Program-made: the position numbers and the translations under genes
NCBI RefSeq assembly: GCF_004328625.1
Contig: NZ_CP032229.1
Span: forward strand, 5,208,001-5,272,000
DNA length: 64,000 bases
Source: Streptomyces seoulensis
GTDB lineage: Bacteria > Actinomycetota > Actinomycetes > Streptomycetales > Streptomycetaceae
Direction: 5' to 3'
Notes under the pieces: generated by a model
The model's input: only the letters and a program-made list of their open reading frames with translations
The model's database searches: none
What the model was told of the DNA's origin: nothing
Shown: positions 1-10,328 of the stretch, piece by piece
How positions within the stretch are numbered: the stretch's first letter is position 1
Layout of the letters: each line of letters starts with the position of its first letter

Positions 1-1
1 G

Positions 2-562
2 TACGGGCCCAAGGCGCTGAAGATGACCGGCGAGGAGGCCGACGGGTTCATCCTCCAGCTCGCCGACCTCTACCTCACCGAGTTCATGGTCAAGGCCGTC
101 AAGGACGCCGCCGTCGCCGCCGGCCGCGACCCCGACGAGGTCACCATCTGCGTGGCCGCCCCCGCCTACGTCACCGACGACGACTCGCCCGAGGCGCTCG
201 CCCACGCCCGCGAACAGTGCCGCTGGTTCGGCGGCATGGTCGGCAACCACGTGGCCGACCTCGTGTCCCGCTACGGCGAGCACTCCGCGCAGATCCCCGA
301 CGAACTGACCGACTACATCAAGGCCCGCGAGGGCTACGACTACGCCCACCACGGACGCAGCGGCAACCCCGACACCCAGTTCGTGCCCGACGAGATCGTG
401 GACCGCTTCTGCCTGATCGGCCCGGTCAAGGACCACATCGAGAAGCTGAACGCGCTCCGGGCCCTGGGCGTCGACCAGTTCGCGGTGTACGACATGCACG
501 ACGCGCAGGAGGCCACCATCGACGCCTACGGCTCGAAGGTGATCCCCGCCGTCAACGCCTGA
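2..562 (+). CDS. LLM-class F420-dependent oxidoreductase, C-terminal part
   Basis: The reading frame is already open at the left edge, so the N-terminus is missing and only about 186 residues remain. The visible part has the alpha/beta make-up of the luciferase-like TIM-barrel flavin/F420 oxidoreductases, with the typical C-terminal region (FCLIGPVKDHIEKLNALRAL, then GVDQFAVYDM) where a helix and the last barrel strand close the fold. It most resembles the LLM subgroup often found beside hydantoinase or dihydropyrimidinase genes. The next gene on the same strand is an NCS1 permease for nucleobases or hydantoins, which fits a pyrimidine/hydantoin uptake and catabolism cluster extending to the left. 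Family assignment is fairly sure; substrate is inference. Confidence 0.75.
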   Translation, partial: YGPKALKMTGEEADGFILQLADLYLTEFMVKAVKDAAVAAGRDPDEVTICVAAPAYVTDDDSPEALAHAREQCRWFGGMVGNHVADLVSRYGEHSAQIPDELTDYIKAREGYDYAHHGRSGNPDTQFVPDEIVDRFCLIGPVKDHIEKLNALRALGVDQFAVYDMHDAQEATIDAYGSKVIPAVNA

Positions 563-583
563 GCACGGCAGGCGAATCGAACT

Positions 584-615
584 CCCCCTTCCCGCGCCCC
601 GCGCGCGGAAGGGGG
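584..615 (+). terminator. Stem-loop between oxidoreductase and permease genes
   Basis: CCCCCTTCC at 584-592 pairs exactly with GGAAGGGGG at 607-615 around a GC-rich loop that can extend the stem. It starts 21 bases after the stop codon. No T-run follows, so it may be a terminator, an attenuator or an mRNA-stabilising hairpin. Confidence 0.5.
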
Positions 616-697
616 CCAGGACGCCCGTACGGAACCCTTACGGCGCACCCCCCCCCGCACGGCCTGTCCCGACCCTCCCATCCGATTGGCCTGCACC

Positions 698-2227
<1,530 letters not shown>

Positions 2228-2235
2228 CGACGGAG

Positions 2236-2269
2236 AGAGCCCCGGCGGTCGACCGACTGCCGGGGCTCT
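2236..2269. terminator. Bidirectional terminator hairpin
   Basis: AGAGCCCCGGC at 2236-2246 and GCCGGGGCTCT at 2259-2269 form a perfect 11-bp stem. It lies between the convergent permease and DUF3558 genes and could serve both strands. Confidence 0.75.
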
Positions 2270-2281
2270 GCCGTTACTCGG

Positions 2282-2953
2282 CTACTTGGCGCCGCCGCGC
2301 AGCGAGGCCACCGCGTCCTTGGCCGCCTTGATGGCACCCTTGTTGATCTCGGCGGTCTCCGGCGCCTTCTTGCTCTCGAAGTCACTGCCGCTGTACGTGA
2401 CGACCACCAGCGCGTTGGCGGCACGGGCCAGCACCACGCCCTCGCGGGTCTGCTGCTTGTCCTCGGTGTTCAGGTTCACGACGGAGTAGCCGCCGTCACC
2501 GAGCCCCGGCACGGGCCCGCCGCCGCTCTTCTCGGCGACCCGCTGCTGGTACTCCTTCTTTGCCGCGTCGTCGGAGGCGGCCACCTCGTAGGAGACGTCC
2601 AGCCAGCGGTAGTCGTAGCCCTTGAGCGCGTTCCACGAACAGGTGCGGCGCAGCGCGGAGTCGGTGGACGGTATCTCCTTGCCGGCCGTCTTCGCCCCGG
2701 GCACCAGGGACTTGACGGTGGCCACGGGCACCCCGGTGCAGGGCGCGGGCGCGGCGTCGTACGTCTTCACGGCGGGCGCGGCGGAGGACGGACCCGGAGC
2801 GGCTGAGGCGCCGGAGGACGCCTGACTCGCGGGCGTGGGACCGGAGTTGGCGGTGGCGGCGGGACCCGAGCTGAGGGCCCAGCCCGCGACGGCCAGCACG
2901 ACGACCGGCGACAGTCGAGCGGTGAGGGCGAGCGGCAGAGGCAGAGGACTCAC
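2282..2953 (-). CDS. DUF3558-like exported protein
   Basis: A 223-residue exported protein. The N-terminus is a signal-like hydrophobic stretch (LSPVVVLAVAGWALSS), followed by about 45 residues of Ala/Ser/Pro-rich linker. A compact domain then has two cysteines spaced as in DUF3558 proteins (PCTGVPVATVK and later RRTCSWNAL) and ends in an alpha/beta segment. DUF3558 members are usually lipoproteins, but I see no lipobox cysteine at the end of the hydrophobic stretch, so this one is probably secreted or anchored by an uncleaved helix. The start is GTG with only a weak ribosome-binding site (CGAGAAG). It is convergent with the permease and divergent from the protease. Function unknown. Confidence 0.7.
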   Translation of the reverse strand: MSPLPLPLALTARLSPVVVLAVAGWALSSGPAATANSGPTPASQASSGASAAPGPSSAAPAVKTYDAAPAPCTGVPVATVKSLVPGAKTAGKEIPSTDSALRRTCSWNALKGYDYRWLDVSYEVAASDDAAKKEYQQRVAEKSGGGPVPGLGDGGYSVVNLNTEDKQQTREGVVLARAANALVVVTYSGSDFESKKAPETAEINKGAIKAAKDAVASLRGGAK

Positions 2954-3153
2954 GGCGCACTTCTCGTGGGAGAGGGGGTGACGGAAGGGGTCCGCAGGGA
3001 CGGGGGGACGCCAGTCTCACACGAGGGGTCCGCACCACGGAAGCCCGAACTCGCTGCGTACTCACGCCGTGACGCGGCCCGGACGCCGAGGAGGCGCATA
3101 CCGCTCATATCCCCGCCGTCCCCACGCCGGGGACAGAGGGCGTGTGATTGGCA

Positions 3154-3182
3154 TGGACCTGTTGTGGAGGTGCCGCTAGGCT
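3154..3182 (+). promoter_or_regulatory. Probable promoter of the secreted protease
   Basis: TGGACC at 3154-3159 and TAGGCT at 3177-3182 are separated by 17 bp and match the Streptomyces housekeeping -35/-10 pattern (TTGAC-/TAG--T) in most positions. Transcription would begin near 3189, about 75 bases before the start codon. Confidence 0.5.
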
Positions 3183-3196
3183 CTGCCCCGCACTGA

Positions 3197-3210
3197 TGAG
3201 AGCGCTCTCA
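3197..3210. promoter_or_regulatory. Perfect 14-bp palindrome, LacI-type operator candidate
   Basis: TGAGAGCGCTCTCA is a perfect palindrome just downstream of the predicted transcription start. It differs by one base per half from the known actinobacterial CebR/CelR operator TGGGAGCGCTCCCA, so a LacI-family repressor acting as a roadblock is likely. No LacI-family gene lies in this window. Confidence 0.6.
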
Positions 3211-3262
3211 GAAATCGGCTGTTCCACCCCCACCTCGTTGGAACGACGAAGGGCAACTCCCC

Positions 3263-4411
3263 ATGAGACGCAAGAAAGTCATGCGCGCCGCCGCAGCCGC
3301 ACTCCTCGTGCTCGGCGGCCTCTCCGCGGCGGGCACCCTCCCCGCCGCCGCGCAGAACGCCGGCGAAGCCCCCGCCTCCAAGAGCCTGCTGACCGCGATG
3401 CAGCACGACTTCGGGCTCACCAAGTCCCAGGCCGAGGCCCGCCTCAAGGCCGAACGCGCGGCCACCGGCCTCGACCCGAAGGCCCGCGCCACCGCCGGTG
3501 CCGCCTACGGCGGGTCCTGGTTCGACGCCAAGAGCAACCGGCTGACCGTGGCCGTGACCGACGACGCCTCCGCGAGCGTCCGCCAGAAGCTCCGGGACGC
3601 CGGGGTCACCGTACGCACGGCGGAGCGCAGCGCCCGCGAGCTGAACGCGGCCAAGGCGCGCGTCGACCGCCTCAAGGCGCCCAGGTCCGTGACCAGTTGG
3701 CACGCCGACCCGAGCACCGGGTCCGTCGTGATCGACGTCGTCCGCACCAAGGCCGCGGACAACGATGTCCAGCGCTTCCTGGCGAGCGCCCGCAAGGCGG
3801 GTCCCGTCACCGTGAACAAGGTCGCCGGGTCCGCGAGCACCCTGGCGGCCGGCACGGTCGGCGGCGACCCGTACTACACGGGCAACGTCCGCTGTTCCAT
3901 CGGCTTCTCGGTGTACGGCGGCTTCGTCACCGCCGGGCACTGCGGCCAGCCTTCCGCCGCCGTGTACGGCTGGGACCAGTCCTACGTCGGCAACTTCCAG
4001 GGCTCGTCGTTCCCCGACAACGACTACGCCTGGGTCAACGTGGGCAGCGGCTGGTGGACCGTACCGGTCGTGCTCGGCTGGGGCACCACCTCCGACCAGC
4101 TGGTGCGCGGCTCCAACGTGGCGCCTCCCGGCACCTCCATCTGCCGCTCCGGCTCCACCAGCCACTGGCACTGCGGCAGCGTCCTCGCGCTGAACGAGAC
4201 CGTCAACTACAGCCAGGGCGCGGTGCACCAGCTCACCAAGACCAACGTGTGCGCCGAACCCGGTGACTCAGGCGGCTCGTTCATCAGCGGCGACCAGGCC
4301 CAGGGCGTCACCTCCGGCGGCTGGGGCAACTGCTCCAGCGGCGGCGAGACCTGGTTCCAGCCGATCAACGAGATCCTGAGCCGGTACGGGCTGACTCTGC
4401 ACACGGCCTGA
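3263..4411 (+). CDS. Secreted S1-family serine protease (streptogrisin/alpha-lytic type)
   Basis: A 382-residue preproprotease. It has a Sec signal peptide (basic MRRKK, hydrophobic core, Ala-rich cleavage region near residue 31) and a propeptide of about 165 residues of the alpha-lytic-protease type that assists folding. The chymotrypsin-fold mature domain starts near residue 197. The catalytic triad is complete: His226 (TAGHC), Asp254 (DNDYAW) and Ser336 (EPGDSGGS). Cysteine pairs typical of streptogrisins are present (CSIG...GHC and later pairs). No extra chitin-binding domain is present. It would act outside the cell on proteins. A promoter and a 14-bp palindromic operator precede it and a strong hairpin follows, so it is a single-gene unit. 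Confidence 0.92.
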   Translation: MRRKKVMRAAAAALLVLGGLSAAGTLPAAAQNAGEAPASKSLLTAMQHDFGLTKSQAEARLKAERAATGLDPKARATAGAAYGGSWFDAKSNRLTVAVTDDASASVRQKLRDAGVTVRTAERSARELNAAKARVDRLKAPRSVTSWHADPSTGSVVIDVVRTKAADNDVQRFLASARKAGPVTVNKVAGSASTLAAGTVGGDPYYTGNVRCSIGFSVYGGFVTAGHCGQPSAAVYGWDQSYVGNFQGSSFPDNDYAWVNVGSGWWTVPVVLGWGTTSDQLVRGSNVAPPGTSICRSGSTSHWHCGSVLALNETVNYSQGAVHQLTKTNVCAEPGDSGGSFISGDQAQGVTSGGWGNCSSGGETWFQPINEILSRYGLTLHTA

Positions 4412-4429
4412 TTTCCGCTCTCGCACGAC

Positions 4430-4459
4430 GGCCCCGCGGGCGTGCTCGCTCGCGGGGCC
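4430..4459 (+). terminator. Terminator hairpin of the protease gene
   Basis: GGCCCCGCG at 4430-4438 pairs with CGCGGGGCC at 4451-4459 around a 12-base loop, followed by CTCTCAT. It starts 19 bases after the protease stop. Confidence 0.75.
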
Positions 4460-4600
4460 CTCTCATGTGCCGGCTCGTGACGGCCTCTTGCGGGCGGCCC
4501 CCCCCTTGCGTCGGCCTCGGCCGAACAAGTTTCATCCTGCATGGGTCACCGGGCGGGAAAGAGCCGGTGCGCAGAGGAGTCCGTGCAGAGAAGAGGCCGT

Positions 4601-6397
4601 ATGTTCACCACCCGTCCCACCCTCCAGGGCACCTTCGGCATGGTGTCCAGCACCCACTGGCTGGCCTCCCAGTCGGCCATGGCGGTGCTGGAGGACGGCG
4701 GCAACGCCTTCGACGCGGCCGTGGCCGGCGCGTTCGTGCTGCACGTCGTCGAGCCCCACCTGAACGGCCCGGCGGGCGAGGTCCCGATCCTGCTCGCCCC
4801 GGTGGGCGGCGAGGTCCAGGTGCTGTGCGGGCAGGGCGTCGCCCCGGCGGGCGCCACCGTCGCGCACTACCGGGGCCTCGGACTGGACCTCGTCCCCGGC
4901 ACCGGCCCCCTCGCGGCCGCCGTCCCCGGGGCCTTCGACGCCTGGTTGCTGCTTCTGCGCGACCACGGAACCAAACCTCTGGACGAGGTGCTGAAGTACG
5001 CCATCGGCTACGCCGAGCACGGCCACCCGCCGGTCGAGAACGTCACCGCGACCGTGGAGAGCGTCCGCGAGCTGTTCGAGACCGAGTGGACCGGCTCGGC
5101 CGAGGTGTACCTGCCCGGCGGCCACGCACCCCGCCCCGGCGAGCCGCTGCACAACCCCGCCCTCGCCGCCACCTGGAAGCGCCTGCTGGCCGAGACCTCG
5201 GGCACGGGGGACCGGGAGGCCCGTATCGACGCCGCCCGCGCGGTGTGGCGTACGGGCTTCATCGCCGAGGCACTGCTCCGCCAGTCCCGCCGCCCCACGC
5301 TGGACTCCAGCGGCTCGCGCAACACCGGCACCCTCACCGAGGCCGACCTCGCGGACTGGACGGCGACCTACGAGGCTCCGGCCACGTACGACTGGAACGG
5401 CTGGACCCTCTGCAAGGCCGGCGCCTGGAGCCAGGGCCCGGTCCTCCTCCAGCAGCTCGCCCTCCTCCCGGCCGACCTCCCGGGGTACGGCAGCGCCGAC
5501 TACGTCCACCTGCTGATCGAGGGCTGCAAGCTCGCCATGGCCGACCGCGAGGCGTGGTACGGCGACGCGGACGAGGTGCCGCTCACCGAGCTGCTGTCGG
5601 CGGAGTACAACACCGGGCGGCGGGAGCTGATCGGCGCCGACGCCTCCTGGGAGCTGCGGCCGGGGAGCCCCGGGGGGCGTACGCCCCGGCTGCCGAGGCT
5701 CGCCCACGCGCGCGTGCCGGGCGACGCCCTGGGGGTCGGGGAGCCGACCGTGGCCATGGCCGCCGAGCCCAGTGTGAGCGCCGACGGCACCACGCGCGGG
5801 GACACCTGCCATCTCGACGTGGTCGACCGCTGGGGCAACATGATCGCCGCCACGCCCAGCGGCGGCTGGCTCCAGTCCAACCCGGTCGTGCCCGAACTGG
5901 GCTTCCCGCTCGGCACCCGGCTTCAGATGACCTGGCTGGAGGAGGGCCTGCCGAACACCCTGACGCCGGGCCGCCGCCCCCGTACGACCCTCTCGCCGTC
6001 GCTCGCCCTGCGGGACGGCGTGCCGGTACTGGCCTTCGGCACGCCCGGCGGCGACCAGCAGGACCAGTGGCAGACCCACTTCTTCCTGGCGGCGGCCCTG
6101 AGCGCCCCGGTGCGGGGCGGTCTGGACCTCCAGGGCGCCATCGACGCCCCGAACTGGCACAACGACGGCTTCCCCAGTTCGTTCTACCCGCGCGGCTGGC
6201 GGGCGGGCAGCGTGACGGTGGAGTCCCGGATGCCTCAGGAGGTCGTCGCCGAGCTGCGGCGCCGGGGGCACGACGTGACCGTGGGTGCCGCCTGGTCGGA
6301 GGGGCGGCTGTGCGCGGTGGCCCGCGATCCGGCCACCGGGGTGCTGTCCGGCGCCGCGAATCCGCGGGGGATGCAGGGGTACGCGGTGGGCCGCTGA
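4601..6397 (+). CDS. Gamma-glutamyltransferase family protein (Ntn hydrolase)
   Basis: A 598-residue member of the gamma-glutamyltranspeptidase family, which self-cleaves before a Thr nucleophile and transfers or hydrolyses gamma-glutamyl groups of glutathione-like compounds. The N-terminal GGNAFDAAVAG motif is typical. The cleavage site is GDT402-CHLDVVDRWGN, matching the family pattern T-T-H-x-S-V-V-D with Cys and Asp at two positions. The later TPSGGW and GTPGGDQQ motifs are present. There is no signal peptide from the chosen ATG (MFTTRPTLQG, preceded by GAGAAGAGG), which suggests a cytoplasmic acylase-like member rather than an exported transpeptidase. An in-frame ATG 60 bases upstream would add a basic non-signal extension and is less likely. 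Substrate unknown. Confidence 0.85.
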   Translation: MFTTRPTLQGTFGMVSSTHWLASQSAMAVLEDGGNAFDAAVAGAFVLHVVEPHLNGPAGEVPILLAPVGGEVQVLCGQGVAPAGATVAHYRGLGLDLVPGTGPLAAAVPGAFDAWLLLLRDHGTKPLDEVLKYAIGYAEHGHPPVENVTATVESVRELFETEWTGSAEVYLPGGHAPRPGEPLHNPALAATWKRLLAETSGTGDREARIDAARAVWRTGFIAEALLRQSRRPTLDSSGSRNTGTLTEADLADWTATYEAPATYDWNGWTLCKAGAWSQGPVLLQQLALLPADLPGYGSADYVHLLIEGCKLAMADREAWYGDADEVPLTELLSAEYNTGRRELIGADASWELRPGSPGGRTPRLPRLAHARVPGDALGVGEPTVAMAAEPSVSADGTTRGDTCHLDVVDRWGNMIAATPSGGWLQSNPVVPELGFPLGTRLQMTWLEEGLPNTLTPGRRPRTTLSPSLALRDGVPVLAFGTPGGDQQDQWQTHFFLAAALSAPVRGGLDLQGAIDAPNWHNDGFPSSFYPRGWRAGSVTVESRMPQEVVAELRRRGHDVTVGAAWSEGRLCAVARDPATGVLSGAANPRGMQGYAVGR

Positions 6398-6421
6398 GCG
6401 GGCGGGCCTCACGCGAGCGAG

Positions 6422-6450
6422 CCGCAGGTCAGCGGCCCGCTCACCTGCGG
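6422..6450 (+). terminator. Hairpin after the gamma-glutamyltransferase gene
   Basis: CCGCAGGT at 6422-6429 pairs with ACCTGCGG at 6443-6450. It starts 24 bases after the stop codon; no T-run is visible. Confidence 0.45.
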
Positions 6451-6509
6451 GTCGGGAAGTTGTCCACAGCCGGGAGGGGGATGTCGCCGGACCGTGGTCT
6501 CATGGACAC

Positions 6510-7352
6510 ATGATCGACGACACCGGAACCATCGAGGAGTTTCTCGCCCACCACTCCGCCGACGTGGAGGAGGCGATCCGCAAGGCCGCGGCCACCGAGA
6601 TCCTGCCCCGCTTCCGCCGCCTGGCCGAGCACGAGGTGGACCAGAAGAGCGGGCCGCACGACCTGGTGACCGACGCCGACCGGCTGGCCGAGCGGCGCCT
6701 CACCGAGGAGCTGAGCGCCCTGCTGCCCGGCTCGGTCGTGGTCGGCGAGGAGGCGGTGCACGCGAACCCGTCGTCGTACGACGCCGTCCGGGGCGACGCA
6801 CCGGTGTGGATCATCGACCCGGTGGACGGCACCCGCCAGTTCGTGCACGGCAACGACGGCTTCTGCACCCTGGTCGCGCTCGCCCACCGGGGCACCGTGC
6901 TGGCCTCCTGGACGTACGCGCCGGTCCGGGACCAGTTCGCCACGGCCGTGCGCGGCAAGGGCGCGTTCCTGGACGGGGAGCGCCTCTTCGCCGGGCCGCC
7001 CGAGCCGGGCCGGGACCTCAAGGTCGCCGTCTCGCACCCGGACTACACCACCGAGGACCAGAAGCGCGCGCTGCGGGCCCTGTGGACCGACGGGGTCGCC
7101 CCGCGCTCCTGCGGCTCGGCGGGTCTGGAGTACCTGGCGATCGCTCGGGGCGAGACCGACGCCGTGGCGTTCTCCTGGGAGGCCGCCTGGGACCACGCGG
7201 CGGGCCTGCTGCTGGTGGAGGAGGCGGGCGGCGCCCACCTCACGCTCACCGGAGAGCCGTTCCGGATAACCGGGGGCAACGCGCTGCCGTTCACCGCCGC
7301 CCGCGACGCCACCACGGCCCGCCGGGTGGGGGAGCTGCTGCGCACGGGGTGA
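6510..7352 (+). CDS. Inositol-monophosphatase-family phosphatase (HisN-like)
   Basis: A 280-residue Mg2+-dependent phosphatase of the IMPase fold. The metal-binding motifs are present: the first acidic site in the GEEAVHAN region, WIIDPVDGTRQF, and WDHAAGLLLVEEAGG near the C-terminus. In actinobacteria this family supplies histidinol-phosphatase (HisN) as well as inositol- and sugar-phosphate phosphatases, and the motif set alone does not distinguish them. The ATG giving MIDDTGTIEEF is chosen because longer in-frame extensions are composition-biased and lack homology-like sequence. It is preceded by a hairpin ending the previous unit, and the next gene follows after 78 bases on the same strand. 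No his genes are nearby, so the HisN role is only one option. Confidence 0.82.
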   Translation: MIDDTGTIEEFLAHHSADVEEAIRKAAATEILPRFRRLAEHEVDQKSGPHDLVTDADRLAERRLTEELSALLPGSVVVGEEAVHANPSSYDAVRGDAPVWIIDPVDGTRQFVHGNDGFCTLVALAHRGTVLASWTYAPVRDQFATAVRGKGAFLDGERLFAGPPEPGRDLKVAVSHPDYTTEDQKRALRALWTDGVAPRSCGSAGLEYLAIARGETDAVAFSWEAAWDHAAGLLLVEEAGGAHLTLTGEPFRITGGNALPFTAARDATTARRVGELLRTG

Positions 7353-7430
7353 GAGGAGCGGCCGGGGCCGCCGAGAGCGCCCCGGCCTATGCTGATCCGA
7401 GTTGCCATCGGCTGACGAGGGGGTCGGAAG

Positions 7431-8849
7431 GTGCCGTCGATGCTGGACGCGGTCGTGGTGGGGGCGGGGCCGAACGGGCTGACCGCGGCCGTGGAGCTGG
7501 CCCGCCGGGGCTTCTCCGTGGCCGTCTTCGAGGCGCGGTCCACCGTGGGCGGCGGGGCCCGCACCGAGGAACTCACGCTGCCCGGCTTCCGGCACGACCC
7601 CTGCTCGGCCGCGCATCCCCTGGGCGTCAACTCGCCCGCGTTCCGCGCGATGCCGCTGGAGCGGTACGGGCTGCGGTGGCTGCACCCCGAGCTGCCGATG
7701 GCGCACCCGTTCCTGGACGGCAGCGCGGCGGTGCTGGCCCGCTCGGTCGCGGAGACGGCCGCGTCCTTCGGCCCGCGCGACGCGGGCGCGTACCGCAGGC
7801 TGATCACGCCGTTCCTGCACCGCTGGGACACCCTGCTGCGGGACTTCATGTCCCTGCCGCTGACCGCGCTGCCCCGCGACCCGGTCACCCTGGCCCGCTT
7901 CGGCCTGGCCGGCCTGCCGCCCGCGACGGCCCTGATGAGCCGCTTCCACGACGAGCGCTTCAAGGCCCTGTTCTCCGGCCTGGTCGCCCATACGATCGCC
8001 CCGCTGAACGGCTTCGCCACCAGCGCCATCGGCCTGGTCTTCGCCCTGGCCGCGCACGCGCGGGGCTGGCCGGTCCCGCTGGGCGGCTCCCAGTCGATCT
8101 CGGACGCGCTGACGGCGTACCTGCTCGACCTCGGCGGCGCGGTGCACACCGACTACGAGGTCAAGCGCCTGGACGACCTCCCCCCGGCCCGCGCCTACAT
8201 CTTCGACACCTCACCCACCGCCCTGGCCCGCATCGCCGGCTTCGGCAGCTACTACGACGGCTACCGCTACGGCCCCAGCGTCTTCAAGATCGACTACGCC
8301 CTGGACGGCCCGGTTCCCTGGACCGCCCCCGAGGCCCGCACGGCCGGCACGGTCCAACTGGGCGCCAACCGCACCGAGATCGCCCGAGCCCTGCGCGCCG
8401 CGTCCCGCGAGGACCGCGCCCCGGACCCCCCGTTCCTGATCACCGTCCAGCCCAGCGTGGCCGACCCCACCCGCGCCCCGGAGGGCAAGCAGGTCTTCTG
8501 GGTCTACGGCCACGTCCCCAACAACTGGCAGGGCGATCTGACGGACGGGATCGAACGCCAACTGGAGCGCTTCGCCCCGGGTTTCCGCGACCGAGTCCTG
8601 GCCCGAGCCACAGCCGGCCCACCCGAGCTGGCGGCCCGCAACGCCAACTACGTCGGCGGCGACATCGCCTGCGGCGCGGTCGACGGCCTCCAGCTTTTGT
8701 TGCGCCCCCGCCCGACTGTGTTCCCGTATCGCACCCCGCATCCCGCCGTCTTCCTCTGCTCCTCCGCGACCCCGCCCGGCGCCGGGGTACACGGCATGTC
8801 CGGCCACAACGCGGCCAAGGACGTCTGGAGAAGGCTGAGGCGACGATGA
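7431..8849 (+). CDS. FAD-dependent oxidoreductase, phytoene-desaturase-like
   Basis: A 472-residue flavoprotein of the NAD(P)/FAD-dependent amine-oxidase/phytoene-desaturase superfamily. The Rossmann dinucleotide motif GAGPNG occurs at about residues 9-14, followed by the acidic FEA that ends the second strand. The C-terminus has the FAD-closing region ([16 protein letters not shown]). Members reduce, desaturate or isomerise carotenoids, prenyl chains and other lipophilic substrates; nothing nearby identifies the substrate and no carotenoid genes are adjacent. The start is a GTG after GGTCGGAAG. The gene overlaps the following macro-domain gene by 4 bases (ATGA), so the two are translationally coupled. 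Confidence 0.85.
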   Translation: MPSMLDAVVVGAGPNGLTAAVELARRGFSVAVFEARSTVGGGARTEELTLPGFRHDPCSAAHPLGVNSPAFRAMPLERYGLRWLHPELPMAHPFLDGSAAVLARSVAETAASFGPRDAGAYRRLITPFLHRWDTLLRDFMSLPLTALPRDPVTLARFGLAGLPPATALMSRFHDERFKALFSGLVAHTIAPLNGFATSAIGLVFALAAHARGWPVPLGGSQSISDALTAYLLDLGGAVHTDYEVKRLDDLPPARAYIFDTSPTALARIAGFGSYYDGYRYGPSVFKIDYALDGPVPWTAPEARTAGTVQLGANRTEIARALRAASREDRAPDPPFLITVQPSVADPTRAPEGKQVFWVYGHVPNNWQGDLTDGIERQLERFAPGFRDRVLARATAGPPELAARNANYVGGDIACGAVDGLQLLLRPRPTVFPYRTPHPAVFLCSSATPPGAGVHGMSGHNAAKDVWRRLRRR

Positions 8850-9355
8850 CCACGATCAGGCTTGTCCAGGGCGACATCACCGAGCAGCGCGTAGACGCCA
8901 TCGTCAACGCGGCGAACTCGTCCTTGCTGGGCGGGGGAGGGGTGGACGGCGCGATCCACCGCCGGGGCGGCCCGGCGATCCTCGCGGCCTGCCGCGCCCT
9001 CCGCGCCTCCCGCCTCGGCGGGGGCCTCCCCACGGGCGAGGCGGTCGCCACGACGGCGGGGGATCTCCCGGCATCGTGGGTCATCCACACGGTGGGTCCT
9101 GTTTGGCAGGGACCCGGCTCCGACCCGGCGCCGCTGGCGTCCTGCTACCGGGAGTCGCTGCGGGTGGCGGACGAGCTGGAGGCACGGACGGTCGCGTTCC
9201 CCGCGATCTCGACGGGCGTCTACCGGTGGCCGGTGGAGGAGGCGGTGCGGGTCGCGGTGGCGACGGTGCGGACTGCTGAGACGGGGGTGGAGGAGGTGCG
9301 GTTCGTGTTGTTCGACGGGGGGACGTTCGGGGTATTTGCGGGGGTGGTGGGGTGA
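8846..9355 (+). CDS. Macro-domain protein (ADP-ribosyl / O-acetyl-ADP-ribose hydrolase)
   Basis: A 169-residue single macro domain of the MacroD/YmdB type. The ligand loop is clear: the [20 protein letters not shown] region starting near residue 17, then the ISTGVYRWP loop at about residue 113. The NAANS asparagine and the GGGVDGA loop are those used by MacroD-type hydrolases to remove ADP-ribose from proteins or acetyl from O-acetyl-ADP-ribose. It is coupled by an ATGA overlap to the FAD oxidoreductase. A sirtuin, which produces O-acetyl-ADP-ribose, is encoded about 10 kb away, but there is no operonic link. The 3' end (about 9290-9355) is unusually T/G-rich for this genome. Confidence 0.9.
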   Translation: MTTIRLVQGDITEQRVDAIVNAANSSLLGGGGVDGAIHRRGGPAILAACRALRASRLGGGLPTGEAVATTAGDLPASWVIHTVGPVWQGPGSDPAPLASCYRESLRVADELEARTVAFPAISTGVYRWPVEEAVRVAVATVRTAETGVEEVRFVLFDGGTFGVFAGVVG

Positions 9356-9538
9356 GGGGGGGGCATGTCTGATGGGCCAAGCGCTTAGAAGGCGCTGGCC
9401 GTGATCACCGAGGCGCATCCTCTTGCCTGGTGTTGCCCGCGAGCCGAGCGTGAGTCTTCGGCGTCTGCGACACGTATCCACGGAGAGGGAGGCAAGGCCC
9501 ACCGGCTACGGCCACCCTTGCCGGGTATCCGCTTGAGC

Positions 9539-9649
9539 ATGCTTGCTCTGGTCTACAACTCGTACAACGCCACCACCACGGTGTGGGCCTTCGGAGTCGC
9601 CAGTCTCGTCGTGCTGGCGGTCGGTTGGTACTTTCGACGTCGGAGGTAG
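9539..9649 (+). CDS. Possible 36-residue single-pass membrane peptide
   Basis: The frame encodes a short polar N-terminus (MLALVYNSYN), a hydrophobic helix of about 20 residues (VWAFGVASLVVLAVGW) and a basic RRRR anchor at the end, a pattern seen in genuine small membrane proteins. The frame stays open upstream to 9401, but that part looks random. No good Shine-Dalgarno precedes the ATG (TATCCGCTTGAGC). It sits in a gene-poor stretch next to a decayed gene. Function unknown; it could be a chance frame. Confidence 0.35.
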   Translation: MLALVYNSYNATTTVWAFGVASLVVLAVGWYFRRRR

Positions 9650-9663
9650 GTCCGACACCCGCT

Positions 9664-10328
9664 TCAGCGCACCCCGACACCACGCCGGATACGCTCCGTC
9701 GTAGAAAAGCAAGAGGCGAGCCACAAGGCCTCCGGCATGTTCAGGGTCACGCCACTGATGACTGGGATAGGCGAGTTCCGCCTCAACTCCTCGGGGAAGC
9801 CCTCGCCGAAATCGAGCCGCTGAGCCCATGCGCCAGGCAGGAGCAACCCGCTAGTCGTGATCGGGATCGGATCCCAGTCGAGGTCGCTGTGCAGAAGCGT
9901 CGCGTGCGACTCTCCAGGGCGCTGCCAGAAGATCAGCTGCTCATCGAACTCATTGACCCAGTGCAGGACGTGGTCTGAGCGATCGAACACGACGCCTGCC
10001 ATCTCACCGAGATGACTCAGGACAGCGTTCCGCCCTCGATTGTCCCGGACAACCTGATGGTGCGGGGCCGGCGGCCCTTCTGACCTCCAACACGGAGTTG
10101 CTTCGTAGCGTTCGCCCAGTACAACCTCTCTGTTTCTGGATCGAAAACGACACAGAACACGGGTACGTTGCCGTTTGCCCAAGTTTCGGAGTGCCGACGC
10201 ACGGGCACTGCGTAGCCGTACGACCGTCTCCATGAGACGTCACCCTTCACCTGAACCGTGTGCAGGAGAGTGCGCAGAGCGTTAACCGCCGCCTGTTCCA
10301 TCCGCCGCCCACTCGGAATTACCGTCAT
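9664..10328 (-). pseudogene. Decayed DUF4365-type protein gene
   Basis: From an ATG at 10328 the frame reads RRMEQAAVNALRTLLH and then jumps straight to VQVKGDVSWRRSYGYAVP and VPVFCVVFDPETERLYWAN. These are the helix and the second half of a DUF4365 domain, whose core (VQVKG, DPE...YW) looks nuclease-like. The roughly 35 residues normally between the two, carrying the acidic GND-GED region, are missing. After the RRPRTIRL region the frame stops at 10017, but the adjacent frame continues to 9664 with sensible sequence (LSHLGEMAGVVFDRSDHV, then FDEQLIFW). An internal deletion plus a frameshift near 10020-10060 therefore explain the locus. DUF4365 genes are common in mobile and accessory regions. 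Family recognition is from memory of the motif. Confidence 0.55.

Noticed and set aside
4601..6397. Gamma-glutamyltransferase as an exported enzyme
   Set aside because: Neither the chosen start nor the upstream alternative gives a signal peptide.
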